Of a stretch of 64,000 bases of DNA, positions 18,103 through 25,985 are shown piece after piece. The notes below the pieces were generated by a model. It made no database searches. It worked only from the letters and a program-made list of their open reading frames with translations, and had not been told where the DNA came from. Each line of letters begins with the position of its first letter. The stretch's first letter is position 1. Made by a program: the position numbers and the translations under genes. Source of the stretch: Flavobacterium sp. N1736 (lineage in GTDB: Bacteria > Bacteroidota > Bacteroidia > Flavobacteriales > Flavobacteriaceae); assembly GCF_025947065.1 (NCBI RefSeq), contig NZ_CP109994.1:4712001-4776000 (forward strand), read 5' to 3'.

Positions 18103-18978
18103 TTAAGCATTCGCTGTAACCGCTTCTTTGTCAATTTTATTAATCAAGCCGGCCAACACTTTTCCCGGACCAACTTCTGTAAATAAAGTAGCCCCGTCAG
18201 CGATCATTTGCTGAACAGATTGCGTCCATTTTACCGGAGCGGTCAATTGTATAATTAAGTTCTTTTTGATTTCGTTTGCATCAGAAACCGCATTTGCCGT
18301 TACGTTTTGGTAAACCGGGCAAATAGGAGTTGAGAATGTAGTCGCTTCAATAGCTGCAGCTAATTCTTCTCTTGCGGGTTCCATCATTGGTGAGTGAAAT
18401 GCTCCTCCAACAGGTAAAATTAAAGCACGTTTTGCTCCTGCAGCTTTCATAGCTTCACAAGCTTTTTCAACAGCAGAAGTTTCTCCAGAAATTACCAATT
18501 GTCCCGGACAGTTATAGTTTGCAGCAACCACAATTCCGTCGATAGAAGCGCAAACTTCCTCCACAATATTATCGGCTAAACCTAAAACTGCAGCCATTGT
18601 AGATGGAGTAATTTCGCAGGCTTTTTGCATAGCAAGAGCACGTTGCGAAACTAATTTAAGACCATCTTCAAAAGATAAAGCTCCGTTGGCAACCAATGCA
18701 GAAAATTCTCCTAAAGAATGTCCTGCAACCATTTCTGGTTTAAAATCTTCGCCTAAAGTTTTTGCTAAAATAACCGAGTGTAAAAAAACAGCCGGTTGCG
18801 TAACTTTAGTCTCTTTTAGTTCTTCGGCAGTGCCTTCAAACATAATATCTGTAATTCTAAAACCTAAAATTTCGTTAGCTTTTTCGAATAATTCTTTGGC
18901 TAAAGCCGATGATTCATATAAGTCTTTGCCCATTCCTGTAAATTGTGCGCCTTGACCCGGAAATACGTATGCCTTCAT
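18103..18978 (-). CDS. fabD: Malonyl-CoA:ACP transacylase
   Basis: A 291-residue acyltransferase that loads malonyl groups onto acyl carrier protein for fatty-acid synthesis. YVFPGQGAQFTGMG opens the protein. The nucleophile is S88 in GHSLGEF, the catalytic His is H195 in GAFHSPMM, and Q11/R117 region residues are in place. KWTQSVQQM and EVGPGKVLAGL complete the family pattern. A TACTTTTG box (minus strand, 19042-19035) lies upstream as a likely -7 element. Confidence 0.96.
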   Translation of the reverse strand: MKAYVFPGQGAQFTGMGKDLYESSALAKELFEKANEILGFRITDIMFEGTAEELKETKVTQPAVFLHSVILAKTLGEDFKPEMVAGHSLGEFSALVANGALSFEDGLKLVSQRALAMQKACEITPSTMAAVLGLADNIVEEVCASIDGIVVAANYNCPGQLVISGETSAVEKACEAMKAAGAKRALILPVGGAFHSPMMEPAREELAAAIEATTFSTPICPVYQNVTANAVSDANEIKKNLIIQLTAPVKWTQSVQQMIADGATLFTEVGPGKVLAGLINKIDKEAVTANA

Positions 18979-19050
18979 TTGTCTAATTTAATTTTTACTT
19001 TTTTTTGAATTGAATATTAGTTTCAATTGAAAGGCAAAAGTAATATTTTT

Positions 19051-19413
19051 TTAGCTCGTATAATCCTTAAACATATAAATCCACACTAATCTTGAAAATC
19101 GAAGATTGAAAGAAGTAAGTAAAGTGATGACAACAGCAATAATAGGTATGATTCTTAAATCGAAGTTTTTTTCGAAGAAAAACTGCGCAATACAATAGGT
19201 TGCTATTCCCTGAGCAACTGTTAATCCGTAGTTTACATACATTGCGCCAAAGAAATAACCAGGTTCTTTCTGGAATTTATAATTACAATGACTGCAATAT
19301 TCATTCATTTTTGGTAAACCAAAACTTAGAAAAATATTGTTGTCTTTAAAAACTTTTCCTTTATGACAAACCGGACATTCATTGCTTAAAATATGAGTTA
19401 ATGCACTTGACAT
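19051..19413 (-). CDS. DUF983 membrane protein
   Basis: A 120-residue protein with two Cys pairs near the N-terminus (CPVCHKGKVF and YCSHCNYKF), which look like a zinc ribbon. Two membrane segments follow (about residues 52-78 and 86-105), with GYFFGAMYVNYG between. This is the DUF983 layout; function unknown. A TACCTTTG -7 box lies at 19444-19437 on the minus strand. Confidence 0.9.
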   Translation of the reverse strand: MSSALTHILSNECPVCHKGKVFKDNNIFLSFGLPKMNEYCSHCNYKFQKEPGYFFGAMYVNYGLTVAQGIATYCIAQFFFEKNFDLRIIPIIAVVITLLTSFNLRFSRLVWIYMFKDYTS

Positions 19414-19508
19414 GATCTTGATGTTTTTTATTTATACAAAGGTAAATCAGAGTAAGATAAAAGTCTTTTTTATATCTTCGCTACTTATAGCACAATAAAG
19501 ACATTTGT

Positions 19509-20372
19509 ATGAAAAAATATCCAATTTATAGTGTTCAGAATTTTAGCTGTAATGATGTTCATCGTGATTTTTATGTAAACACTTTTACAGAACATTTAAA
19601 AAACCATAGTTTTGTCGAAGAGCCGCATCGTCATGACTCTTATTTAATGGTTTTTTTTACGAATGGTTCCGGATTACATGAAGTCGATTTTGACCAATTT
19701 GAAATAAAAACAGGAAGTTTATTTGTCCTGCAACCCGGACAAATGCATCATTGGAGTTTGTCTGAAGATATTGAAGGCTTTGTAATTATTTTTTCGCAGG
19801 AATTATATAATCTGTATTTCGGACAAAAAAACATCACTGATTATAATTTTTATCATTCGATTCACAATCGGCCAGAAATGGTTTTTGAAGAAAATGAAAT
19901 ACCTAAAATACTGCCTTATTTTAATTTACTAATTCAGGAAAATAATCAGGAAAATAAATTGCAATTAGACAAATTACTGAATTTATTAGATTGCATTCAT
20001 ATCGAAATTTCAAGAAAATATAGCGAGACTTATTCGCATCAGGCACATTCGTACAATATTAAAATAAATAAGTTTGAAACACTTTTAGAAGAATATTTCA
20101 GAACAGAAAAATTACCTTCTTTTTACGCAGAGAAATTGAATATCACATTAAAACACTTAAACCGAATCTGCAATGAAATTCTTCAAAAAACAGCAACAGA
20201 AGTTATTACAGATCGCGTTATTTTAGAAATAAAAAGAATGCTGATTGATAAACAATTGGCTGTAAACGAAATCGCTTTTAAGGTTGGTTATGAAGATTAT
20301 TCGTATTTCTCCAGATTCTTCAAAAAACAAACCGGACTTTCTCCAACAGAATTTAGAAATACTGTGCGATGA
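19509..20372 (+). CDS. AraC-family transcriptional regulator
   Basis: A 287-residue regulator. The N-terminal cupin-type sensor covers residues 20-110: EPHRHDSYLMVFFTNGSG, GSLFVLQPGQMHHW. The C-terminal double HTH covers about 190-285, with FYAEKLNITLKHLNRICNE as the first HTH, VNEIAFKVGYEDYSYFSRF as the second, and the ending KKQTGLSPTEFR. The inducer is unknown. It is convergent with the YceI gene, separated by a palindromic repeat, and may or may not control the neighbouring YceI/pirin pair. Confidence 0.93.
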   Translation: MKKYPIYSVQNFSCNDVHRDFYVNTFTEHLKNHSFVEEPHRHDSYLMVFFTNGSGLHEVDFDQFEIKTGSLFVLQPGQMHHWSLSEDIEGFVIIFSQELYNLYFGQKNITDYNFYHSIHNRPEMVFEENEIPKILPYFNLLIQENNQENKLQLDKLLNLLDCIHIEISRKYSETYSHQAHSYNIKINKFETLLEEYFRTEKLPSFYAEKLNITLKHLNRICNEILQKTATEVITDRVILEIKRMLIDKQLAVNEIAFKVGYEDYSYFSRFFKKQTGLSPTEFRNTVR

Positions 20373-20378
20373 GTTTTA

Positions 20379-20495
20379 GCCACGAATTTCACGAATTAAT
20401 ATTTTAATTTTTGCCACAGATTAATGGATTCTTTAGATTTAAATCAGTGAAAATCAATTAATCTGTGGCAAAAAAAAATCGTGCAATCCGTGGCA
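20379..20495. repeat. Composite CACGAAT/CACAGAT palindromic element
   Basis: A nested palindrome. The inner arms (20408-20425 and 20457-20474) are an exact 18-bp inverted repeat of TTTTTGCCACAGATTAAT. The outer arms carry GCCACGAATTTCACGAAT (20379-20396) against an imperfect reverse complement ending at 20495. The same words recur at 27304-27465, 51615-51664, 52083-52132 and near 53034-53139. It follows directly after the AraC gene stop. Confidence 0.85.
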
Positions 20496-20503
20496 AACAA
20501 AAA

Positions 20504-20533
20504 AAGCCTGCACTTCCTAAAAAGTGCAGGCTT
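20504..20533 (-). terminator. Terminator of the YceI gene
   Basis: AAGCCTGCACTT / AAGTGCAGGCTT, a perfect 12-bp stem with a 6-base loop and a T-run on the minus strand. Confidence 0.88.
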
Positions 20534-20568
20534 CTCAACCAACCAAATTAAAACCTAATTATAAAGTA

Positions 20569-21102
20569 TTAAGCTTGTTTTACAAATTGTAACTCAATGT
20601 TTAAACGAACTTCTTCTCCAACTAAAACCCCTCCGGTTTCAAGAGCAGAGTTCCAGTTTAAACCCCAGTCTTTACGATTAATTTTTCCTTCAATGCTTAA
20701 ACCTACTTTAGTATTTCCCCAAGGATCAGTCATGATTCCGCTAAATTCTACAGGAAATTTAACTGATTTAGAAACACCTTTAATGTTTAGATCTCCAGTT
20801 AATTCATAATCTCCGGCATCAATTTTTTTGAATGAAGAACCTTTGAAAGTTAATTTTGGATTGTTTTCAGCATCAAAGAAATCAGCGCTTCTTAGGTGAC
20901 CGTCTCTATCTGCATTTGCAGTATCGATAGAAGCGATATCGCCAGAAAATTCGATTGCTGCATTTTCAAAATCATTTCCTTCTGTAGTAATTGTTGCATC
21001 GTAAGTTCCAAATTTACCTGAAACATTTGTAAACATCATGTGTTTAACTTTAAAACCAATTTCTGAGTGAGTTGGGTCAATTGACCATTTTGTAGTTGCC
21101 AT
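20569..21102 (-). CDS. YceI family protein
   Basis: A 177-residue lipocalin-like beta barrel of the YceI family, known for binding isoprenoid or polyprenyl ligands. I place the start at the ATG at 21102 (MATTKWSIDPTHSEIGFKVKHM). The frame is open upstream to 21165, but that extension would cover the promoter box at 21142-21149. Typical segments are FKVKHMMFTNVSGKFGTYDA, GHLRSADFFDAENNPKLTF and GKINRKDWGLNWNSALETGG. No signal peptide, so it is probably cytoplasmic. It shares an operator-like motif with the pirin gene. Confidence 0.93.
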   Translation of the reverse strand: MATTKWSIDPTHSEIGFKVKHMMFTNVSGKFGTYDATITTEGNDFENAAIEFSGDIASIDTANADRDGHLRSADFFDAENNPKLTFKGSSFKKIDAGDYELTGDLNIKGVSKSVKFPVEFSGIMTDPWGNTKVGLSIEGKINRKDWGLNWNSALETGGVLVGEEVRLNIELQFVKQA

Positions 21103-21141
21103 AATTTTTATTTTTAAAATATTACTTTCATTTTGATAGGA

Positions 21142-21187
21142 CAAAGTTACTTCTGCTGTCTTCATTTGGCACTTAACCTAGATTAAG
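21142..21187 (-). promoter_or_regulatory. YceI promoter with shared operator-like motif
   Basis: On the minus strand the -7 box TAACTTTG lies at 21149-21142. Eighteen bases further upstream (21168-21187) is a 20-base motif containing the inverted repeat CTTAA-N6-TTAAG. The same motif (18 of 20 bases) sits at the same distance from the pirin -7 box. That position replaces the -33 element, which suggests an activator-type site. Confidence 0.65.
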
Positions 21188-21254
21188 AAATAAAAAACGA
21201 AATAACTTTTTGATTGCCCATTTGTTTGTTTTGTTGCTTGAAAATTGCTGTTGA

Positions 21255-21971
21255 TCAATAATTCATCGGAATTTCCATTAAAAGAAACTCAGCATCAGTA
21301 TTTGCTTTGATGTTTAAAGTTTCAAAATCTGAAATTCCCATTGCGTCACGCGTATTTAATTCCTGACCGTTTATAGTTACATTTCCTTTTAAAATGAAAG
21401 CATAAACTCCGTTTCCTTCTTTTTTCAACTTATATTCTGTTGTGGTTCCGGCATCAAAATTTCCCATATGAAACCACGCATCCTGATGAATCCAAACCCC
21501 TTCATCATCAGCATTTGGAGATAAAATTTGAGACAATTTATTATGTCTGTCAGCCACATCCAAAGTAATTTGCTGGTAACGAGGCTCTACATTTCTTTTA
21601 TTAGGAAACAACCAGATTTGCAATAATTTAGTTTGGTCATCGGCATTTGGGTTAAACTCACTGTGCTGAACTCCGGTTCCGGCACTCATTACCTGAATAT
21701 CGCCATTTTTGATGATTTCAGTATTTCCCATACTGTCTTTGTGTGCTAAATCGCCTTCTAACGGAATCGTAATGATTTCCATATTATCGTGAGGATGCGT
21801 TCCAAAACCCATTCCGCCAGCAATTGTATCGTCATTCAAAACACGAAGTGCTCCAAACTGAATTCTATCCGGATTGTACCAGCTTGCAAAACTAAAACTA
21901 TGATAAGCGTTAAGCCATCCGTGATTTGCGTTTCCTCTTGTTTCTGCTTTATGTAATACTATATTTTCCAT
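21255..21971 (-). CDS. Pirin family protein
   Basis: A 238-residue bicupin. The ATG at 21971 is chosen because MENIVLHKAETRGNANHGW begins like other pirins. The metal-binding signature is in GFGTHPHDNMEIITIPLEG (His/His/Glu) with VMSAGTGVQHSEFNP after it. Bacterial pirins are mostly quercetinase-like or redox-linked proteins; the substrate here is unknown. Its promoter mirrors that of the YceI gene, so the two are likely coregulated although separately transcribed. Confidence 0.92.
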   Translation of the reverse strand: MENIVLHKAETRGNANHGWLNAYHSFSFASWYNPDRIQFGALRVLNDDTIAGGMGFGTHPHDNMEIITIPLEGDLAHKDSMGNTEIIKNGDIQVMSAGTGVQHSEFNPNADDQTKLLQIWLFPNKRNVEPRYQQITLDVADRHNKLSQILSPNADDEGVWIHQDAWFHMGNFDAGTTTEYKLKKEGNGVYAFILKGNVTINGQELNTRDAMGISDFETLNIKANTDAEFLLMEIPMNY

Positions 21972-22001
21972 GATGTTTTGCTTTGTGTTATTATTATGGT
22001 A

Positions 22002-22047
22002 CAAAGATATCACCAAGGTCAATGAAAGGCACTTAATGTAGATTAAG
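22002..22047 (-). promoter_or_regulatory. Pirin promoter with shared operator-like motif
   Basis: Minus-strand -7 box TATCTTTG at 22009-22002. The 20-base motif with CTTAAT-N4-ATTAAG is at 22028-22047, at exactly the same spacing as in front of the YceI gene. Confidence 0.65.
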
Positions 22048-22049
22048 TT

Positions 22050-22327
22050 CTTTAAGGCTCAAAGTTGGAGAGGTTCAAAGAGGCAAAGTTTTTTAGGTTC
22101 AAAGTTTCAAAGTTGCAGAGGCACAAAGGTTTTTACGTAGAGGCGCAAAGCGGTGCGTCTTTTGAAGCACAGTTTGTTATCTCGACGAAGGAGAGATCAC
22201 ACACGAAGCTCGACAAAGATTGGCGATGTTCTGGACGGAGTTACTTGCGGAGATCTTTCGTTCCTCAGGTTGACAAGATTGCGCTTACTGGATTATGTTC
22301 AAACTAGCTAAAATCTAAAATCTACAA
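22050..22327. repeat. Repeat-filled gap: TTCAAAG words and a TCTCGACGAAGGAGAGATC element
   Basis: The first part (22055-22140) is made of AGGTTCAAAG, GGCAAAG and GCACAAAG words like those at 42580-42674. The second part (about 22178-22285) carries TCTCGACGAAGGAGAGATC and, toward the other end, GAGATCTTTCGTTCCTCAGG, an imperfect reverse complement. This resembles the palindromic repeats often seen between Flavobacterium genes. GC content is above its surroundings. The open 80-codon frame through it has no protein-like features. Confidence 0.65.
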
Positions 22328-23809
22328 TTAACTATACTGATTAATAAACTGCTGAACAACCAAATCCGTATTCTCATGGCGTTTTTTCTTTTCTAACGCA
22401 ATTGGTGGCGCGGCTCTTTCTAAACAATTTTTTACATCGCAGGTTTCGCAGGTAACGCCAACAATTCTTTTGACTAATGGTTTTCCTTCAATGAATTTGA
22501 ATTTCTTTTTCATTGTTGGATTAATTAAAATTCCAACAGAAATACTGCGAATATTATCTTTTATAAAAGGATCTTTTGTGGCCGATGAAAAAACCAAATA
22601 TTCATTGCCGCTATGAACGTAACTTGAAATTTGGGCATCAAAAAAATGCGGTTTGTTTTGTCTGATGGCTTCGTCAATCGTTTTTACCGAAACCCATCTT
22701 CTGCAATAATGTTCGTTGGTTTCGTTGGCGTGCGGTTCTTGCTGATTGGTAATATGTAATTCTTTTTTAATCTGATAAAAATCAGAACCAATTTTATGAG
22801 ACATTCTTAAAAAGAATAAATTTTTCAGATGGAAATCTTTTGGCAATAAATTGGTTAATCGCTGGTAGAAAGATTCCGGAGAAACTTCGAAACTTTCTAT
22901 TAAAGCGACAAATTCTTCCGGATTTGGTTTCTCATTATTTAAGAAACTATTGATTTTGTCTACAACCAATTTTCTTGGTAATAATAAAGCTCCGGCAAAA
23001 TAAGAAGCGTAAAAGTTGTGCAAAACCTGATCGAAATTTTCAAACTTAATCCAACTAAAAGTCAGCAAACGATCTGAAATTTTCAGGTAATTATAAGCAA
23101 TTTCTTTGGCTAAAATAAAAGCCCTTTGTGGTTGATCAATTTCTGTTGAAAGTAATAAAGTCTTGCTTTTTGGTACATAAATAGAACGTAAATCTTCTAA
23201 AGCTTCCTGATCTGTAAAAGCAATTTCTTTTATAGTGTATTCAAATTCTTCTTTAAGAATGGCTTCCAATTCTTCAATTGTAATTTTAGAATCTAAATTA
23301 ATTTGAAATGATTTCGAAAATGCAATTACTTTCTCTTCCAGATCTTCAAAATAATTACTGTGCGCTTCCTGATAAGAACGTAAAGCAGCGAGAAAAAAAC
23401 TTTCTCTGCTTAAATTATAATGCTGAGCGATTTCGATAATCGTACTAATAAAAGCATTGACCTTGGCCGGAGCATTGGCAATTATATCAATTAAATCAGC
23501 TTCCTGAATTCCAAAAAGTTCGAGCGGAATTTCTTTTAAAATACCGGATTTTAAGATTTCGCCAATCGGAGCAAGGTTATTGTCCAGTTTTAAAGATATC
23601 ATTTGATCGTAAGAAACATCTAAATGTTTGCAAAGCAGCAAAATTTTATCTGTTTTTGGATATTTTTTTCCCTTTTCAATTTCGTTTAAGTACGATTTTG
23701 AAAGATTTGTCAATTTGGCTAAGCCAAAAAGTGATAGGTTTTTTTGCGTTCGAACTTGTTTCAGTTTTAACCCAAATATCAGCTTTATATAGTCTTTTTC
23801 GATATCCAT
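22328..23809 (-). CDS. XRE-type regulator of the RamB/ScfR (short-chain fatty acyl) family
   Basis: A 493-residue regulator. The N-terminal XRE HTH covers residues 10-65 (LKQVRTQKNLSLFGLAKLTN, LSKSYLNEIEKGKKYPKTD). An ImmA/IrrE-like region covers about 190-300, but no clear HExxH zinc motif is seen. A C-terminal ScfR/DUF2083-type domain ends in a Cys cluster GVTCETCDVKNCLERAAPP (C454, C457, C462). In Corynebacterium RamB, of this architecture, controls aceA and aceB. Here the gene is divergent from aceB, which supports control of the glyoxylate shunt. No biochemical evidence is available from sequence alone. Confidence 0.88.
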   Translation of the reverse strand: MDIEKDYIKLIFGLKLKQVRTQKNLSLFGLAKLTNLSKSYLNEIEKGKKYPKTDKILLLCKHLDVSYDQMISLKLDNNLAPIGEILKSGILKEIPLELFGIQEADLIDIIANAPAKVNAFISTIIEIAQHYNLSRESFFLAALRSYQEAHSNYFEDLEEKVIAFSKSFQINLDSKITIEELEAILKEEFEYTIKEIAFTDQEALEDLRSIYVPKSKTLLLSTEIDQPQRAFILAKEIAYNYLKISDRLLTFSWIKFENFDQVLHNFYASYFAGALLLPRKLVVDKINSFLNNEKPNPEEFVALIESFEVSPESFYQRLTNLLPKDFHLKNLFFLRMSHKIGSDFYQIKKELHITNQQEPHANETNEHYCRRWVSVKTIDEAIRQNKPHFFDAQISSYVHSGNEYLVFSSATKDPFIKDNIRSISVGILINPTMKKKFKFIEGKPLVKRIVGVTCETCDVKNCLERAAPPIALEKKKRHENTDLVVQQFINQYS

Positions 23810-23813
23810 GATT

Positions 23814-23907
23814 CAAATATAACCATTTAAAAAATAAACGCCAAAATATTATTTTTAATATTTAGCGAACGTTCGCTTGTTTTGTAAAAAACTTTTTTCT
23901 AATATTG
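23814..23907. promoter_or_regulatory. Divergent promoters and double inverted repeat, RamB-like gene / aceB
   Basis: Minus strand: TTTTG (23846-23842), 20-base spacer, TATATTTG (23821-23814), placing the RNA start almost at the regulator's ATG. Plus strand: a weaker TTTG (23881-23884) and TAATATTG (23900-23907). Between them are AAATATT-N6-AATATTT (23844-23863) and, touching it, the perfect 14-bp palindrome AGCGAACGTTCGCT (23864-23877). These are good candidates for regulator-binding sites. Confidence 0.7.
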
Positions 23908-24004
23908 TGGTGTAGAAAATATTAGATATCAGATCGTTATCATTTAATGCTTTGAAAAAGACAAAAGCGATTCAATTGATACTAATAAAAATAAATCCAC
24001 AGCT

Positions 24005-25606
24005 ATGAAAAACCAATTAGAAATTACCGAAACGGCAATGGAATTTTTAGCCGAAAAGAAGCTTTCTTATCCAAACATCTGGACAGAAGAAGCAATTGCA
24101 TTTATAATCGATTTGCATCGAAAATTCGAATCGCAACGAAAATTGCTGTTGTTGCAGCGTGATCAAAAACAAGTCATGTTTGATCAGGGAATAATGCCAA
24201 CTTTTCCTTTAGAAACAAAACACATCAGAGAAAGTAATTGGACAGCAGGAGAAATTCCGAAAGATTTATTAGACCGAAGAGTTGAAATTACCGGACCGGT
24301 TGATCGCAAAATGATTATCAACGCATTGAATTCGGGAGCGAAAACTTTTATGGCCGATTTTGAAGACAGTACTTCTCCAACCTGGAAAAATTTGATAGAC
24401 GGACAAATAAATTTGATAGACGCTGTAAATAAAACGATTTCTTATACCGATGAAGTTAAAAATAAAAGTTATCAGCTAAATGAAAAAATAGCCACGTTAA
24501 TTGTTCGTCCAAGAGGATTGCATCTTTTAGAAAAGCACATTTTAGTTGATGGCGAAATGGTTTCAGGTTCTTTAGTTGATTTTGGATTGTATGTTTTTCA
24601 TAATCATAAAAAATTGTTGGAAAACAATTCCGGACCCTATTTCTATATTCCAAAATTAGAACATTATTTGGAGGCACGCTGGTGGAATAATGTGATTGAT
24701 TTTACCGAAGATTATTTGAAATTAGAAAGAGGAACTACAAAAGTGACGGTTTTAATTGAAACGATAACGGCAAGTTTTCAATTGGATGAAATTATCTACG
24801 AATTAAAAGAACATATCGTTGGGTTGAATTGCGGTCGTTGGGATTATATTTTTTCTTACATCAAGAAATTCCGTAAGAATCCAAAATTTATTGTTCCCGA
24901 TCGCGATCAGGTAAATATGACTTCGCCTTTTATGAATGCATATTCTAATTTGGTAATTCAAAGATGCCACAAACGCGGGATTCATGCCATTGGCGGAATG
25001 GCAGCGCAAATTCCGATTAAAAATAATGAAGAAGCAAATGCTATCGCTTTCGCAAAAGTAAAAACCGATAAAGAACGCGAAGTAAAAAATGGTCACGACG
25101 GAACCTGGGTTGCGCATCCGGACTTGGTTTCAATAGCCAAAGAAATTTTTGATAAAGGAATGCCAACTCCAAATCAAATTCATATTAAAAGGGAACATCG
25201 CAAAATTACAGAAGCTGATTTGATTGAACCACCAATTGGAATCATAACAGAAAATGGTGCTCGAAAAAATATCAATGTAGGAGTTTTGTATCTGGCTTCT
25301 TGGCTAAACGGACAAGGTGCAGCTGCTTTGCATAATTTAATGGAAGATGCTGCAACAGCTGAAATTTCGAGATCGCAATTGTGGCAATGGCTTCAAAATA
25401 AAGTGGTTTTAGATAATGGCAAAAAATTAGATCTGGCATATTATCATGAATTGGCTTTAGAAGAATTTCAAAAAATTAAAAACGAATTGGGCGAAGAAAA
25501 TTACGAGAAACGTCAATTTCCTTTAGCTGAAAAAGTTTTAGAAAGATTAGTTGTAAATACTGATTTTGTTGACTTTTTGACGATTCCGTGTTACAAATAT
25601 CTATAA
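24005..25606 (+). CDS. aceB: Malate synthase A
   Basis: A 533-residue enzyme that condenses glyoxylate with acetyl-CoA to malate. Family motifs: FMADFEDSTSPTW, LIVRPRGLHLLEKH, GPYFYIPKLEHYLEARWW, VTVLIETITASFQLDEI (catalytic Glu), GLNCGRWDYIFSYIK and GGMAAQIPIKN. IKREHRKITEADL and YLASWLNGQGAAALHNLMEDAATAEISR follow. The length matches malate synthase A (about 530), not the larger G form. It leads the aceB-aceA pair; the 380-base gap between them is filled with repeats, so aceA may also have its own promoter. Confidence 0.97.
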   Translation: MKNQLEITETAMEFLAEKKLSYPNIWTEEAIAFIIDLHRKFESQRKLLLLQRDQKQVMFDQGIMPTFPLETKHIRESNWTAGEIPKDLLDRRVEITGPVDRKMIINALNSGAKTFMADFEDSTSPTWKNLIDGQINLIDAVNKTISYTDEVKNKSYQLNEKIATLIVRPRGLHLLEKHILVDGEMVSGSLVDFGLYVFHNHKKLLENNSGPYFYIPKLEHYLEARWWNNVIDFTEDYLKLERGTTKVTVLIETITASFQLDEIIYELKEHIVGLNCGRWDYIFSYIKKFRKNPKFIVPDRDQVNMTSPFMNAYSNLVIQRCHKRGIHAIGGMAAQIPIKNNEEANAIAFAKVKTDKEREVKNGHDGTWVAHPDLVSIAKEIFDKGMPTPNQIHIKREHRKITEADLIEPPIGIITENGARKNINVGVLYLASWLNGQGAAALHNLMEDAATAEISRSQLWQWLQNKVVLDNGKKLDLAYYHELALEEFQKIKNELGEENYEKRQFPLAEKVLERLVVNTDFVDFLTIPCYKYL

Positions 25607-25644
25607 TGAATTAAAAATTGAGAATTAAAAATTAAAAATTAAAA

Positions 25645-25710
25645 ATCTGCTGGATCTGCTAGATCTACGGGCTAATAATTTTTCACGCAGATTTAGCAGA
25701 TCAGGCAGAT
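25645..25710. repeat. Palindromic ATCTGC repeat in the aceB-aceA gap
   Basis: Arms at 25645-25669 and 25686-25710 are 25 bases long and match as reverse complements at 21 positions. They are built from ATCTGC and GATCTGCT words. The arms are preceded by an AATTAAAAATT low-complexity tract. Confidence 0.75.
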
Positions 25711-25763
25711 AAAAATGAGATTGTAAAATCTTCGCAGATTATTTAATCAAACATGGGAAATGC

Positions 25764-25903
25764 TTTAACACATAGAAACATAGATTTAAAATGTAAATAA
25801 AAAGAGTTTTACAAAAAAACTAGTTTTTCACACATAGCTATGTTTGTTTAAACAAATGAAATGCCTTGAACCACGAAGAAAGCTATGTTTCTATGTGTTT
25901 TAA
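25764..25903. repeat. MITE-like element, ACACATAGAAACATAG terminal inverted repeats
   Basis: The left end (25764-25787) is TTTAACACATAGAAACATAG plus ATTT. The right end (25881-25903) is the reverse complement with two or three differences. The inside holds a further CACACATAGCTATG palindrome. Total about 140 bases. The same ends bound a 145-base element at 47567-47711. Confidence 0.75.
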
Positions 25904-25920
25904 AAAAATAAGTCCAGTTA

Positions 25921-25952
25921 AAACTGAAAACTTGAAACTGAGACTGAAAACT
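25921..25952. repeat. ACTGAAAAC-word repeat before aceA
   Basis: A 32-base stretch of ACTGAAAACTTGAAACTGAG plus GACTGAAAACT words, almost the same as 18068-18097 near galE/fabD. Confidence 0.6.
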
Positions 25953-25985
25953 ATTTACTTACTAACCACTTTAACTAAACTATTT

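Noticed and set aside
20569..21165. YceI start at the upstream ATG (21165)
   Set aside because: It would place coding sequence over the TAACTTTG promoter box, and the added residues do not look like a YceI N-terminus or signal peptide.
22065..22307. 80-codon frame between the pirin and RamB-like genes
   Set aside because: It runs through TTCAAAG repeats and the TCTCGACGAAGG palindrome. The product has no domain or start signal.
25866..25985. 40-residue N-terminal extension of isocitrate lyase
   Set aside because: Encoded by repeat elements (ACACATAG and ACTGAAAAC words). [15 protein letters not shown] at 25986 is the conserved start.
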